Source: Merdibacter sp965119685
GTDB taxonomy: Bacteria; Bacillota_I; Bacilli_A; Erysipelotrichales; Erysipelotrichaceae
DNA: 64,000 nucleotides
Assembly (NCBI GenBank): GCA_965119685.1
Contig: OZ221971.1
Coordinates: 496,001 to 560,000 of the forward strand
Direction: 5' to 3'
The notes beneath the pieces are model-generated. The model was not told the origin of the DNA. It was given only the letters and a program-made list of their open reading frames with translations, and ran no database searches. The translations under genes and the position numbers were made by a program. The stretch's first letter is position 1. Each line of letters opens with the position of its first letter. This document shows positions 26,935-35,365 of this stretch, piece after piece.

Positions 26935-27288
26935 TTATTGAAAGATCAACTCGGATTGCATGATTTCCTCCACCTGCGCTTTCAGTGTGTTCATCAGGCC
27001 CACCCAGCGCATCGGATCGCGGGCTTTCAGCTCCTCCGTCGCGCCCGCCGACTCCATCATGCGGGGCAGCATGGCGTCCATCCGTTCCCGCGCCGCCCGG
27101 TCAATCTCCAACAGGTGCGGGTATAGCTTTTCACTCAAAATCAAGCTGCTGTAAAGGCCGGGCCGGTGTTCCTTCAGGTAGCGTTGCCGCATACGGCCAT
27201 ACTTGCCGATGGGGGCCTCCGGCTGCTCGGAAAGTTTCAGGTCGGGGATGTAGTAATCCCCGCAGCGGGTGTAAGTCAACTCGTTCAT
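26935..27288 (-). CDS. TnpV-like transposon-encoded protein
   Basis: A 117-residue protein matching the TnpV pattern: TYTRCGDYYIPDL at the N-terminus, then GKYGRMRQRYLKEHRP and KARDPMRWVGLMN. TnpV genes accompany TnpX-type serine recombinases, and this one lies 27 bases downstream of the recombinase in the same direction. RBS AAAGGAGG. Molecular role unknown. Confidence 0.82.
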   Translation of the reverse strand: MNELTYTRCGDYYIPDLKLSEQPEAPIGKYGRMRQRYLKEHRPGLYSSLILSEKLYPHLLEIDRAARERMDAMLPRMMESAGATEELKARDPMRWVGLMNTLKAQVEEIMQSELIFQ

Positions 27289-27314
27289 GTTCGTCCTCCT
27301 TTGCATTGTAATGG

Positions 27315-29020
27315 TTAAACGGCGGTGCTGGCCGATACGGTGGCCTTGCGGGGCTCCTGCTTGGGTAACTGACTGACGGGGATAAAAATGCCCTTCTCCA
27401 TGTCCTCAGCACGGATTGCGGCCTTTGCCGCCTCCCGTTGCGCTTTGCGCTTTGCGTTGTAGCGTTCTTCCCATTCCTTCTGCTTGCCGTTTGCCTTGCG
27501 GCGTAAGTAGTTCTGGTGAAGCCTGTCCTTGCGCTCCTCCTTCTTCCGCAGTTCTTCCTGTTCCTCCGGGGTCAGGGGAACCGGCTGCAAGGCGGGCGGG
27601 ATATACCGGCCCACAAAATTGAAGTAGATTTCAACCTCCTGTGTGGTGTCCTGGCTGCCTTTGCGGGCGCGTTCATGGACAAGGATTTTCTCTACAAACT
27701 CGTTGAGCATGGTATTTGTCAGCGTGTCAAAATTCTCATACTTGTCAATCAGGGCAATAAATTTCTCCGCAGATTTCCGGCTCTGCTCATATCCGGTAAC
27801 GGCTTTTTCCAGTTCCGTGATTTCCGCATTAAGGGCGTCTTGCTCTTTGGCATACTGTGCGTCCAGGGCCTCATACCGGGCGTCCGGCAGCTTGCCCAGG
27901 GCGTTGTCCTCATAGATTTTGCAAATCAGCTTTTCCAGTTCCCCGGCCCGCTTTTGGGCGGCGGCCAACCGTTTCCGCTTCTTGGAGATGTCAGCGGTCT
28001 GCTGGGCAGCCTGCGTTTCCTGGACAGTGCGGATAAACTCGGCCCGGTCATTCTTGGAATACTCCGCGATGGCCCGGAGCATATCGGTTATCAGGGTCAG
28101 AACAGCCTCGGCCCGGATGCGGTGCTGTGTGCCGCAGAGCGTCCCGCATGGGATTTTGCTGTACTGGCTGCAAGTAAACTGCGGGTCACGCTTGCCGTTA
28201 TTGACGCGATGGACATACATCTTGCCGCCGCAGTCGGCACAGTACATCAGGCCGGTCAGGGGATGGGCCTCGCCCCAGCCGTCCGGGTAACGCCTGACAT
28301 TCGCCCGGATACGCTGCACATTGTCAAAGGTTTCCTGGTCGATGATGGCCTCATGGGTATTCTCGAAAATCGTCCACTCGCTTTCGTCAACATAGTGGCT
28401 TTTCTTGTCCTTGAAGTGCTTTCGGGTCTTGAAATTGATGGTGTGGCCCAGGTATTCCCGCTTTTTCAGAATGTTCACAATGGTGGACGATCCCCAGCCG
28501 TAGGGGTCTTTAACCGGCTTCGTCCTGTTTACTCCCTCGTCAAAGCGTGCCAGATGGACAGCGGGGATTTCGACCTTTGCCTCGGACAGCAGCTTGGAGA
28601 TTTGATAGGGGCCGTAGCCCTCCATCGTCAGGGAAAAGATACGGCGTACCACTTCGGCGGCTTCTTCGTCCACAAGCCAATGTTCCCGCTTTTCGTCCCA
28701 CAGGTAGCCATAAATGACGGTGCCGGTCAGGTGCTTGCCGCTCATGCCTTTGGACTTGAACACAGAGCGGATTTTCCGGCTGGTGTCACGGGCGTAAAAC
28801 TCGTTCATGATGTTGCGGAACGGGGTAAAATCGTCATCGCCTTTCAGACTGTCCACACCGTCATTGATGGCGATCAGCCGGACACCGCGCTGCCGCAAAA
28901 TCTCCATGACCTGGCCGACTTTCAGATAGTCACGCCCCAGGCGGCTCATGTCCTTTATGACGATGGCCTCCACCCGTCCGGCCTCAACTTCCTCCATCAT
29001 TGCCAGAAAACCGGGGCGGT
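27315..29020 (-). pseudogene. IME1 large serine recombinase (TnpX-like), N-terminus removed by ICE2
   Basis: About 568 residues of a large serine recombinase: end of the catalytic domain (DRPGFLAMMEEVEAG, MSRLGRDYLKVG), recombinase domain (PYGWGSSTIVNILKKREYLG), zinc-ribbon (CADCGGKMY ... CSQY) and coiled-coil C-terminus. Homology stops at DRPGF. The first 50 or so residues, including the catalytic Ser of the expected YxRLS motif, are absent; upstream codons come from ICE2. The enzyme cannot work as it stands. Confidence 0.88.
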
Positions 29021-29124
29021 CAAATAATGAGGTGTGATAGCGATAGCGGCAAAAAGCTAATAAAATCAATGGTTTTGCGGACAGCGGATAGACAGGGAAT
29101 GTGTTAAAAACTGAATACGCACAC

Positions 29125-29174
29125 AAACGGCGTTACCTTAACCCCTTTGGGGGAGAAAGTAACGCCGTTTTTTT
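29125..29174 (+). terminator. Terminator just inside the ICE2 left end
   Basis: AAACGGCGTTAC pairs with GTAACGCCGTTT, with an inner CCCC/GGGG, and is followed by a T run. It would insulate ICE2 genes from transcription entering from IME1. Confidence 0.75.
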
Positions 29175-29203
29175 ATGCCCGCAGGAAAGGAGGTGCAGCC
29201 GGA

Positions 29204-29422
29204 ATGTATTTCACAAAGGGCAAGCAGCGGGCGTTTGAATTGCTCATGCAGCAGAAGCCGGGATTTGACCGCTATCAATCCGGTTGTGCCGGAGATGATG
29301 AAGATTGCGGCACTTGCCGTTTCTACCGCCCCGGGTGGAAATATGAGTTTTGCGTTTTCAAAGAGTGTCCCTATTGCCCCGGCAAAAGGACGCGGAAAAC
29401 GCACGCCAGCATGGACAAATAG
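29204..29422 (+). CDS. Small Cys-rich protein at the ICE2 left end
   Basis: 72 residues, with Cys pairs DEDCGTCRFY and CVFKECPYCPGK that look like a zinc-binding fold, and a basic C-terminus. ATG 29204 has an AAAGGAGGTG site; upstream codons overlap the terminator. No function known; first gene of the element. Confidence 0.6.
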   Translation: MYFTKGKQRAFELLMQQKPGFDRYQSGCAGDDEDCGTCRFYRPGWKYEFCVFKECPYCPGKRTRKTHASMDK

Positions 29423-29500
29423 ACGGGCAAAAGCCCTTGTGCCATGCGGCTTTGCAGACGCGAAAACGGCAAAGGGCATATTGCAATACCAAAACAGCCG

Positions 29501-29525
29501 AAAACGGCTTTCTAATTGTCCACGC
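29501..29525 (+). repeat. 25-bp inverted repeat, left copy
   Basis: Begins AAAACGGCTTTCTAATTG and is the exact reverse complement of 58179-58203. It lies just upstream of the replication protein gene. Confidence 0.8.
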
Positions 29526-29550
29526 ATACCAAGAGAGGAAGTGAGGAAAT

Positions 29551-30495
29551 ATGGCAGTTTTCAGAGTGGAGCGAAATACGGGATATACCGTTATGAGCAA
29601 CCACCACTTGCGAAACAAGGAATTGTCCTTAAAGGCAAAGGGCTTGTTGTCGCAAATGCTTTCGCTGCCCGAAGATTGGGATTATACCCTTGCGGGCTTA
29701 TCCCATATCAACCGGGAGAAGATCGACGCAATCCGCGAAGCGGTAAAGGAACTCGAAAAAGCCGGATATATCGTGCGCAGCCGGGAGCGCGACGAAAAGG
29801 GACGCTTGCGGGGCGCAGATTACGTCATATACGAGCAGCCGCAGCCGCGAGAGCCGGAAGCAGCTACCAGCGGCGGACAGCCGCCTATATTGGATTTACC
29901 TACATTGGAAAATCCAACATTGGATAATCCAACGTTGGAAAAACCTACGCAGGAAAAACCTACGTTGGAAAATCCAACGCAATTAAATAAAGATATATTA
30001 AGTAAAGAACAATCAATTACTGATTTATCAAGTACCGATTCCATTCCTTTCCATTCCCTAAACCCCTTGCCCTTTGCGCATGGCGAAGCGGCTACGCCGC
30101 CGGAAAGGAAAAGAACGGAAGCGAAAAGCAATAGCGCAGTAGAGATTTACAGGGAGATTATCAAGGACAATATCGAATACGACCATCTCATTCAAAACTG
30201 CAAAATTGACAAAGACCGTTTGGACGAGATTGTTGACCTTATGCTGGAAACCGTCTGCACAGCCCGAAAGACAATCCGTATTGCCGGGGACGACTACCCC
30301 GCCGAATTGGTGAAATCCAAGTTTTTGAAGCTGAACAGCAGCCATATTGAGTTTGTTTTGGATTGCATGAGGGAGAACACAACCAAAGTGCGCAACATCA
30401 AGCAGTATCTAAAAGCGGTGCTGTTCAACGCGCCGAGTACCATTGACAGCTACTATACCGCCCTTGTCAATCACGACTTATACGGCGGCGAATGA
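29551..30495 (+). CDS. Winged-helix replication initiator-type protein (DUF6017-like C-terminus)
   Basis: A 314-residue protein. The N-terminal 100 residues (MAVFRVERNTGYTVMSNHHL ... INREKIDAIREAVKELEKAG) form a helix-turn-helix domain typical of phage/plasmid replication starters. A Pro/Thr/Leu/Glu repeat linker follows (six 5-residue units, DNA 29899-29988), then a C-terminal helical domain ending in NIKQYLKAVLFNAPSTIDSYY. First large gene of ICE2, ahead of PcfB and VirD4. Role in replication is inferred. Confidence 0.7.
   Translation: MAVFRVERNTGYTVMSNHHLRNKELSLKAKGLLSQMLSLPEDWDYTLAGLSHINREKIDAIREAVKELEKAGYIVRSRERDEKGRLRGADYVIYEQPQPREPEAATSGGQPPILDLPTLENPTLDNPTLEKPTQEKPTLENPTQLNKDILSKEQSITDLSSTDSIPFHSLNPLPFAHGEAATPPERKRTEAKSNSAVEIYREIIKDNIEYDHLIQNCKIDKDRLDEIVDLMLETVCTARKTIRIAGDDYPAELVKSKFLKLNSSHIEFVLDCMRENTTKVRNIKQYLKAVLFNAPSTIDSYYTALVNHDLYGGE
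29899..29988 (+). repeat. Six 15-bp tandem repeats within the replication protein gene
   Basis: Units such as CCTACATTGGAAAAT and CCAACGTTGGAAAAA repeat in frame six times and encode PTLEN-type pentapeptides. Several units contain the palindrome CCAACGTTGG. Confidence 0.85.
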
Positions 30496-30531
30496 GCATA
30501 GCCGCACTTTACCGGGAAAGGAGTTGATACC

Positions 30532-31005
30532 TTGCAGGAGGAAGTAACCCAAAAAACGATTGCCCTATACGTCAAAGTGGGAAAAGGCGCGGCGCGGCTT
30601 ACCGAACAGGCGTTACAGAAAGCAATCCAAAAGTTTTTGGAGCAGAAAAGCAAACCCGCGCATGGGAAACAGACCATGCGGCAGCTTATGAAGCAGAACG
30701 CGGGTGTTTCCAACATCGAGATCACCGACAGCAATATTAAAGCCTTTGAGAGTACGGCGAAGAAATACAACATAGATTTTTCGCTAAAAAAGGTTAAGGG
30801 CGAGCAGACCCGTTACCTTGTGTTTTTCAAAGGCCGGGACGCGGACGTTATGACCGCAGCGTTTCAAGAGTTTTCCGCAAAGAAGCTGAACCGGGAGAAA
30901 AAGCCCTCTATCCGCAAAGCCCTTGCCGCTGCAAAGGACAAGGCGAAGCAGCTTAACGCCGCCCGCGACAAGGTAAAGAAAATGGACAGGGGGCGCGAGA
31001 TATGA
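30532..31005 (+). CDS. PcfB-family conjugation protein (DUF3801)
   Basis: 157 residues, mixed alpha/beta N-terminal domain and Lys/Ala-rich C-terminus. PcfB proteins act with the VirD4-type coupling protein to recruit the relaxosome in Gram-positive conjugation. TTG start at 30532 is preceded by GGAAAGGAG; no ATG fits. It overlaps virD4 by 4 bases (ATGA), as in related elements. Confidence 0.82.
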   Translation: MQEEVTQKTIALYVKVGKGAARLTEQALQKAIQKFLEQKSKPAHGKQTMRQLMKQNAGVSNIEITDSNIKAFESTAKKYNIDFSLKKVKGEQTRYLVFFKGRDADVMTAAFQEFSAKKLNREKKPSIRKALAAAKDKAKQLNAARDKVKKMDRGREI

Positions 31006-31301
31006 AGCAGATCAACTACAAAAAGCTGATACTTCCGAATATCCCCTATGTGTTCTTTGTCTATCTCTTTGATAAAGTCGGACAGGCGGTGCGGCTTGCC
31101 CCCGGCGCGGATATTTCTGCAAAGATACTGAATATCACACAAGGATTTTCCGCAGCCTTTGAAAACGCCTTGCCGAGCGTTTACCCGTTGGATTTGCTTG
31201 TCGGCATTGTCGGTGCGGTGATTATCCGCTTGATAGTCTATGTCAAAGGGAAAAACGCGAAGAAATACCGCAAGGGCGCGGAGTACGGCTCTGCCCGATG
31301 G
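31002..31301 (+). pseudogene. virD4: VirD4/TraG coupling protein, 5-prime part (split by IME3)
   Basis: The first 100 residues of the type IV coupling protein, including N-terminal membrane segments (IPYVFFVYLFDKVG and YPLDLLVGIVGAVIIRL) and KGAEYGSARW. After Trp100 the frame enters IME3 and stops after two foreign codons. The remaining 495 residues continue at 39110. Joining 31002-31301 to 39110-40594 gives one uninterrupted 594-residue frame, the normal family length. Confidence 0.9.
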
Positions 31302-31357
31302 AGTGCATAATCTTAAGTGTAAAGGAACTCTACATGGACGCACAGGAGGATATGCAC

Positions 31358-33207
31358 ATGAATGATTACAACAAAATCACAGCCCTTTACTCCCGTCTTT
31401 CCGTAGGGGACGAGGACAGGGACGGCGGCGAGAGCAACAGCATACAGAACCAGAAAATCTTTTTGGAGAACTACGCCAGAGGGCAGCGGCTGACGAATAT
31501 CCGGCACTACATCGACGACGATGAAAGCGGCAGATTTTTTGACCGTTCTGCCTACTCCCGCATGATGGAGGACGTTGAAAACGGGAAAATCGGCGTTTGC
31601 ATTATGAAAGACCTTACCCGCTGGGGGCGCGACTATCTCCAAGTCGGCAACGCTATGGAGATATTCAGACGGAACAACGTGCGTTTTATCGCGGTCAACA
31701 ACGGCATTGACAGCGAGAAGCCCGACACATTGGAGTTTGCGCCCTTTATCAACATCATGTCGGAGTGGTACGCAAAGGACATCAGCAAGAAAGTGAAAAC
31801 GGGCATTAAGACCAAAGGCATGAGCGGAAAGCCGATTGCCACCGAAGCCCCCTACGGCTATGTCAAAGACCCGGACAACAAGGATTTTTGGATAATCGAC
31901 GAGGAAGCCGCCGAGGTTGTGCGCCTTATTTTCCGTTTGTTTATCGGCGGGAAGAACCGCAACCAAATCGCCGTATATCTGAAAAACGAGCAAATCCCTA
32001 CCCCCACTTTCTACATGAAAGACCGGGGACGGGGAACGTGTAAAAACAAGGCGCTCAATGAGGATAACCGCTACAAGTGGAACAAAGCCACCTTGACCCA
32101 TATCCTTACGCGGCAGGAGTATTGCGGCGATGTAGTCAACTTCAAGACTACAAAGCATTTCCGGGACAAGCGGAACCACTATGTAGACCGGAGCCAATGG
32201 CAGATAACCGAAAATGTGCATGAGCCGATTATTGACCGCGCCGACTTTGAAACCGCACAGCGGATTTTGGAAAACGCGCCCGTCAGACGCCCCAACGGGG
32301 ACGGGGAAATCCACCCTTTGTCGGGCTTGCTTTTCTGTAAGGATTGCGGCGCAAAAATGCACATCCGCATAGATTACAGAAACGGCGGCAAGCGGCACGT
32401 TGCCTATTGCAGCGAGTACCACAAGGGGAAAGCCAAAAACCCCAAGTGCCATTCCCCACACATCATTGACGCTGACTTGCTTATGCAGACCGTCGCGGAA
32501 GTGCTGAAGAAAATCGAGGACTACTCTATCAGCAACCGGGCGGAGTTTGAAGCCTTAGTGAAAAAGAGCCTTGCCATGCAGCAGACCGACCAGACCAAGA
32601 AACAGCAGAAACGTATCCCGCAAATCACGACACGCCTTGAACAGATTGACAAGGTGCTGAATAAGCTCTATGAGGACAACGCCCTCGGCACTATCCCGCA
32701 AGACCGCTATGAGCAAATGTCGCAGAAGTATTCGGAAGAATACTACACACTGAAAACGGAGCTTGCGGGACTCCAAGAGCAGCTATCCGCTTATGAGAAC
32801 GCGGGAGGGCGGGCGCAGAAGTTTTTGAAGCTGACGGAACGCCATGCCGCCTTTACCGACCTCACCCCGCCATTCTCAACGAGTTTATCAGCAGGATTGA
32901 AGTGCATGAGCGCGACCAGAAAAGGGCGAGATACGCAATCCAGCACATCAGCATATATTTCAACTATATCGGCAGGTTTGAGAACGAAGTAACGCAGCTT
33001 GCAGAGCCGACCGAGCAGGAAATCCGGCAAATGCGGGAGGAAATCGAAGAAGCCAAAAAGAAAAAGAGCCGCGCCTACCACCGGCAGTATTCAAGGGAGT
33101 ACCGGGCGCGAAACCTTGAAAAGCAGCGGGAGTATGACCGTATCAAGGCGCGGGAATACCGGGCAAGGAGAAAGGCGCAGACCGCCGCCGCACAGCCCGC
33201 ACAGTAA
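31358..33207 (+). pseudogene. IME3 serine recombinase with a C-terminal frameshift
   Basis: The catalytic domain is complete, beginning MNDYNKITALYSRLS, then MKDLTRWGRDYLQVG, recombinase domain (YKWNKATLTHILTRQEYCG), zinc ribbon (CKDCGAKMH ... CSEYHKG) and coiled coil. At a CCCC run near 32865 the frame shifts: the last conserved 115 or so residues (NEFISRIEVHERDQKR onward) continue in another frame to 33207. Adding one C restores the family sequence. Start 31358 follows GGAGGA; earlier in-frame codons cross the insertion junction. Could be a sequencing error. Confidence 0.85.
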
Positions 33208-33226
33208 AACAGAATAACCGACAACC

Positions 33227-33262
33227 AAGAGGGATTTTCCGGCTACGGGAAGTCCCTCTTTT
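33227..33262 (+). terminator. Terminator after the IME3 recombinase
   Basis: AAGAGGGATTTTCC pairs with GGGAAGTCCCTCTT and is followed by TT; compact 6-base loop. Confidence 0.75.
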
Positions 33263-33285
33263 GTGCCCGGAGAAAGGAGCTGCCT

Positions 33286-33477
33286 ATGGCAGAACAGACC
33301 CCCGACAGTATCATCACGACGCAGAGAAACGGGCAGACTATTGTTGCGGAGTTATTTTTCAATCACAGCAGCACAGAAACATTCCGCGACAAGCTGCTCA
33401 AGACGATACTTGCCGACAGTTCGTGTTTATCTGCGTCTGACGGTCAAGAGCCGGAAAAATCGGAAATCTTGCGATAA
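33286..33477 (+). CDS. TnpW-like transposon-encoded protein
   Basis: A 63-residue protein with the NGQTIVAELFFNHSSTETFRDK core of the TnpW family and a divergent C-terminus. RBS AAAGGAGCTG. It follows the recombinase, as in IME1 and ICE2. Confidence 0.65.
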   Translation: MAEQTPDSIITTQRNGQTIVAELFFNHSSTETFRDKLLKTILADSSCLSASDGQEPEKSEILR

Positions 33478-33480
33478 CAG

Positions 33481-33517
33481 CCGCCCCGACGATACATTCC
33501 ACGTCCGGGCGGTTTTT
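33481..33517 (+). terminator. Terminator after the TnpW-like gene
   Basis: CCGCCC pairs with GGGCGG followed by five T. Confidence 0.65.
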
Positions 33518-33611
33518 ATCGTCAAAAACGCCGTTTTCTCCAAGTCAAGAGCCGGAGAAAACACCCGAAAAATGCCCCTATTGCGTAACAGGGGCACAGA
33601 AAGGAGTTTGC

Positions 33612-33908
33612 ATGAGAACAGGGCTTACCAAGCAGGAAAAGACCACCGATATTTGGTTTGACGAGAAAGACCCCCTTATCCATATCCGCACCCACAACAC
33701 CGCCTTGAAAAAGCGTCTGCTTGCATACAGCCGCCGTTATCCGGCGATCTGCCAGCAGACTGACGCAGACCCGGAAACGGGCTGCATGGAGTTTGACATT
33801 GAGAAAGGCCGCTTCTCTTTCCGTCTGACCGCCCCATACAGCGAGGAACGGCGGGAAGCGGCGCGGCGGTATGCCAGAGAGAGCAACGTCGCCGACAGGC
33901 TGAAATAG
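33612..33908 (+). CDS. Conserved-type hypothetical protein of IME3
   Basis: 98 residues, basic, no membrane segment. Contains IWFDEKDPLIHIRTHNTALKK and a C-terminal EERREAARRYARE helix. Good AAAGGAG site. Family often seen in small mobile elements of Clostridia, but I cannot name a function. Confidence 0.6.
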   Translation: MRTGLTKQEKTTDIWFDEKDPLIHIRTHNTALKKRLLAYSRRYPAICQQTDADPETGCMEFDIEKGRFSFRLTAPYSEERREAARRYARESNVADRLK

Positions 33909-33910
33909 AG

Positions 33911-33939
33911 TTGAAATGTTCATAGTTTTGTGCTATACT
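33911..33939 (+). promoter_or_regulatory. Promoter of the leader-rRNA methyltransferase cassette
   Basis: TTGAAA (33911-33916) and TATACT (33934-33939) with a 17-base spacer, and an upstream TG at -10 minus three (extended -10). It begins three bases after the previous gene ends. Confidence 0.85.
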
Positions 33940-33987
33940 TTTTCTAAAAGCAGAGTAATACTGCGGAATTGATTGGAGGACAACACA

Positions 33988-34014
33988 ATGGTTACATTTA
34001 TGAGATTAAGATAA
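33988..34014 (+). CDS. Leader peptide MVTFMRLR of the methyltransferase attenuator
   Basis: Eight codons plus stop, with a GGAGGA ribosome site seven bases upstream. It ends in Met-Arg-Leu-Arg directly before the stop. This is the macrolide-dependent ribosome stalling motif of the ErmD leader and of mef/msr leaders. It is too short to act as a protein and precedes mutually exclusive hairpins, so its role is predicted to be drug sensing during its own translation. Confidence 0.85.
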   Translation: MVTFMRLR

Positions 34015-34085
34015 AACCGCGAGTTATGTTGCGGTTATCCGTATTGCATAACTCGCTTATTGAAGCAGAGATGTAATTACGGAGG
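34015..34085 (+). promoter_or_regulatory. Attenuator with competing hairpins before the methyltransferase
   Basis: Hairpin A is AACCGC/GCGGTT (34015-34020 and 34031-34036). Hairpin B is GCGAGTTATG/CATAACTCGC (34019-34028 and 34047-34056). Hairpin D is CTCGCTT/AAGC-GAG (34052-34058 and 34063-34070). B excludes both A and D. CCGTA (34039-34043) can also pair with TACGG (34078-34082), covering part of the ribosome site at 34081-34085. No T run follows, so control of translation is more likely than of transcription. Confidence 0.75.
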
Positions 34086-34093
34086 AAAAACAA

Positions 34094-34927
34094 ATGAATA
34101 ATAATTTATCACGCTTTGCAGACAGCAAGGTTTATTTTCAATGCCCAATTTGCACAAAATCAATGGATATACAAGGCAATAGCCTAATTTGTAGACATGG
34201 ACATTGCTTTGATATTTCAAGATATGGGTATGTAAATTTGTTGTTAAAATCATCGCCCAAAACCAACTACAGCAAGCGGTCTTTTGACAACCGGCACCAA
34301 ATTTTGGAGTATGGCATGTATGATGTTGTGTTGGAGAAAATCATACAGTTTATTTCTGATACGCCATCTATAAGAAACATTTTAGATGTTGGTTGCGGCG
34401 AGGGTTTCTATGCAAGGCAGATACAGCAAAGAACAGAACGAAACATCTTTGCCTTTGACTTGTCAAGGGAGGCAATACAGATTGCATCAAAAAAAGACAA
34501 GCGCAAAGCAGTGAAGTGGTTTGTTACTGACTTATCAAAAATCCCTTTGAAAGACGGAAGTATGGATTGTATTTTAGACATATTTTCGCCTGCACACTAC
34601 AAAGAATTTCAGCGATTGCTATCTCCTAACGGATATGTTGTGAAAGTAATTCCTACGAAAAATCATTTGAGGGAAATCAGGACTAAAGTGCAAGCACACT
34701 TGAAAAATCCAGATTATTCAAATGAGTCTGTCGTTGAATATTTTGAGAAATATCTTAAAACCATTTCAAGAGAAACGGTTTCAGCCACCGTACAGTTGTC
34801 ATCAGAACAAAGAATGTCGTTTATTGAAATGACGCCGCTTCTCTTTTGCGTTGAAAAAGATTGCGTTGATTGGCGTACTCTCACACATTTGACAATCGAA
34901 GCTGATGTTTTAATAGGAATGTATTAA
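34094..34927 (+). CDS. RlmA/TlrB-like 23S rRNA (guanine-N1) methyltransferase
   Basis: A 277-residue protein with the RlmA zinc ribbon (Cys17, Cys20, Cys33, His37) and a SAM-binding motif ILDVGCGEGF (about 96-105). RlmA enzymes methylate G745 or, in Gram-positives (RlmA-II/TlrB), G748 in helix 35 of 23S rRNA, and TlrB gives resistance to mycinosyl macrolides such as tylosin. The drug-sensing leader and the AT-rich composition against GC-rich neighbours suggest a captured resistance cassette. Specificity is inferred. RBS GGAGG at 34081. Confidence 0.82.
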   Translation: MNNNLSRFADSKVYFQCPICTKSMDIQGNSLICRHGHCFDISRYGYVNLLLKSSPKTNYSKRSFDNRHQILEYGMYDVVLEKIIQFISDTPSIRNILDVGCGEGFYARQIQQRTERNIFAFDLSREAIQIASKKDKRKAVKWFVTDLSKIPLKDGSMDCILDIFSPAHYKEFQRLLSPNGYVVKVIPTKNHLREIRTKVQAHLKNPDYSNESVVEYFEKYLKTISRETVSATVQLSSEQRMSFIEMTPLLFCVEKDCVDWRTLTHLTIEADVLIGMY

Positions 34928-34992
34928 AGGGCGTATTGATATTTAATATTCCCATTTATTGAGCAGAACGGAGTAAACCAAACACCCTAATC

Positions 34993-35026
34993 AAAAGGAC
35001 AGCCGAGGAAATCGACTGTCCTTTTT
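34993..35026 (+). terminator. Terminator after the methyltransferase
   Basis: AAAAGGACAG pairs with CTGTCCTTTTT around a 13-base loop. Confidence 0.8.
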
Positions 35027-35058
35027 CTATGCCGACAGGTAGAAAGGAGTGACCACCC

Positions 35059-35355
35059 ATGACGAAACCGAGAGAAAAAAAACGCGAGGAATTGCAAGCC
35101 GAGATTGAGGACGGGAAGAAGAAAATCCGGCAGCTTGAAAATCGGGAAAAGGTGTTGCGGCAAAAGTTATCCCAAGAGGAACGCCGGACGCGCAGCCACC
35201 GGCTGGTCGTCCGAGGCGCAGTCTTTGAGAGCATTGTGCCGGAAGCCAAGACCATGACCGATGAGGAAGCCGCCGCCTTTCTCCGGCTTGCCCTGACGAG
35301 CGAGGAAGCGCGGGCTTATCTGAAAAAACGCACCGAGGGCGGGAAAAGCGAATAA
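35059..35355 (+). CDS. DUF3847-type small protein
   Basis: A 98-residue homologue of the IME1 protein at 14855-15151: coiled-coil N-terminus (REKKREELQAEIEDGKKKI) and a short C-terminal helical part. Lies directly before oriT and the relaxase. RBS AAAGGAGTGACC. Possibly a relaxosome accessory protein. Confidence 0.72.
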   Translation: MTKPREKKREELQAEIEDGKKKIRQLENREKVLRQKLSQEERRTRSHRLVVRGAVFESIVPEAKTMTDEEAAAFLRLALTSEEARAYLKKRTEGGKSE

Positions 35356-35365
35356 TCCCTTTGGA

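Larger units (their letters stand above)
10086..29020 (-). mobile_element. IME1: mobilizable element with serine recombinase (left part; right end outside window)
   Basis: The left junction is inferred at a TC (GA on the minus strand) at 10085-10086, where permease homology ends. The element has TnpW, TnpV and a serine recombinase at its ends, its own replication and relaxase genes and an oriT, but no secretion-channel genes, so it depends on a helper for transfer. All backbone genes are on the minus strand. Its recombinase is itself cut by ICE2 at 29,020, so the remaining N-terminal piece and right end should be on the far side of ICE2. Confidence 0.75.

Noticed and set aside
27516..29027. 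503-residue plus-strand open frame opposite the IME1 recombinase
   Set aside because: Shadow of a recognised serine recombinase; no homology-like motifs in the antisense translation.
29021..29126. N-terminal extension of the IME1 recombinase
   Set aside because: The codons come from the ICE2 end and bear no likeness to the catalytic N-terminus, so the recombinase is treated as truncated rather than as a new start.
29899..29988. CRISPR-like short repeats
   Set aside because: Units are contiguous, 15 bases long, in frame and lack spacers; they encode a protein repeat.
31298..31357. Upstream start for the IME3 recombinase
   Set aside because: It would begin in virD4 sequence across the insertion junction; ATG 31358 has a proper ribosome site and the family N-terminus.
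32902..33207. Separate small gene after the IME3 recombinase
   Set aside because: Its sequence is the displaced C-terminal part of the recombinase after a one-base frameshift, not an independent gene.
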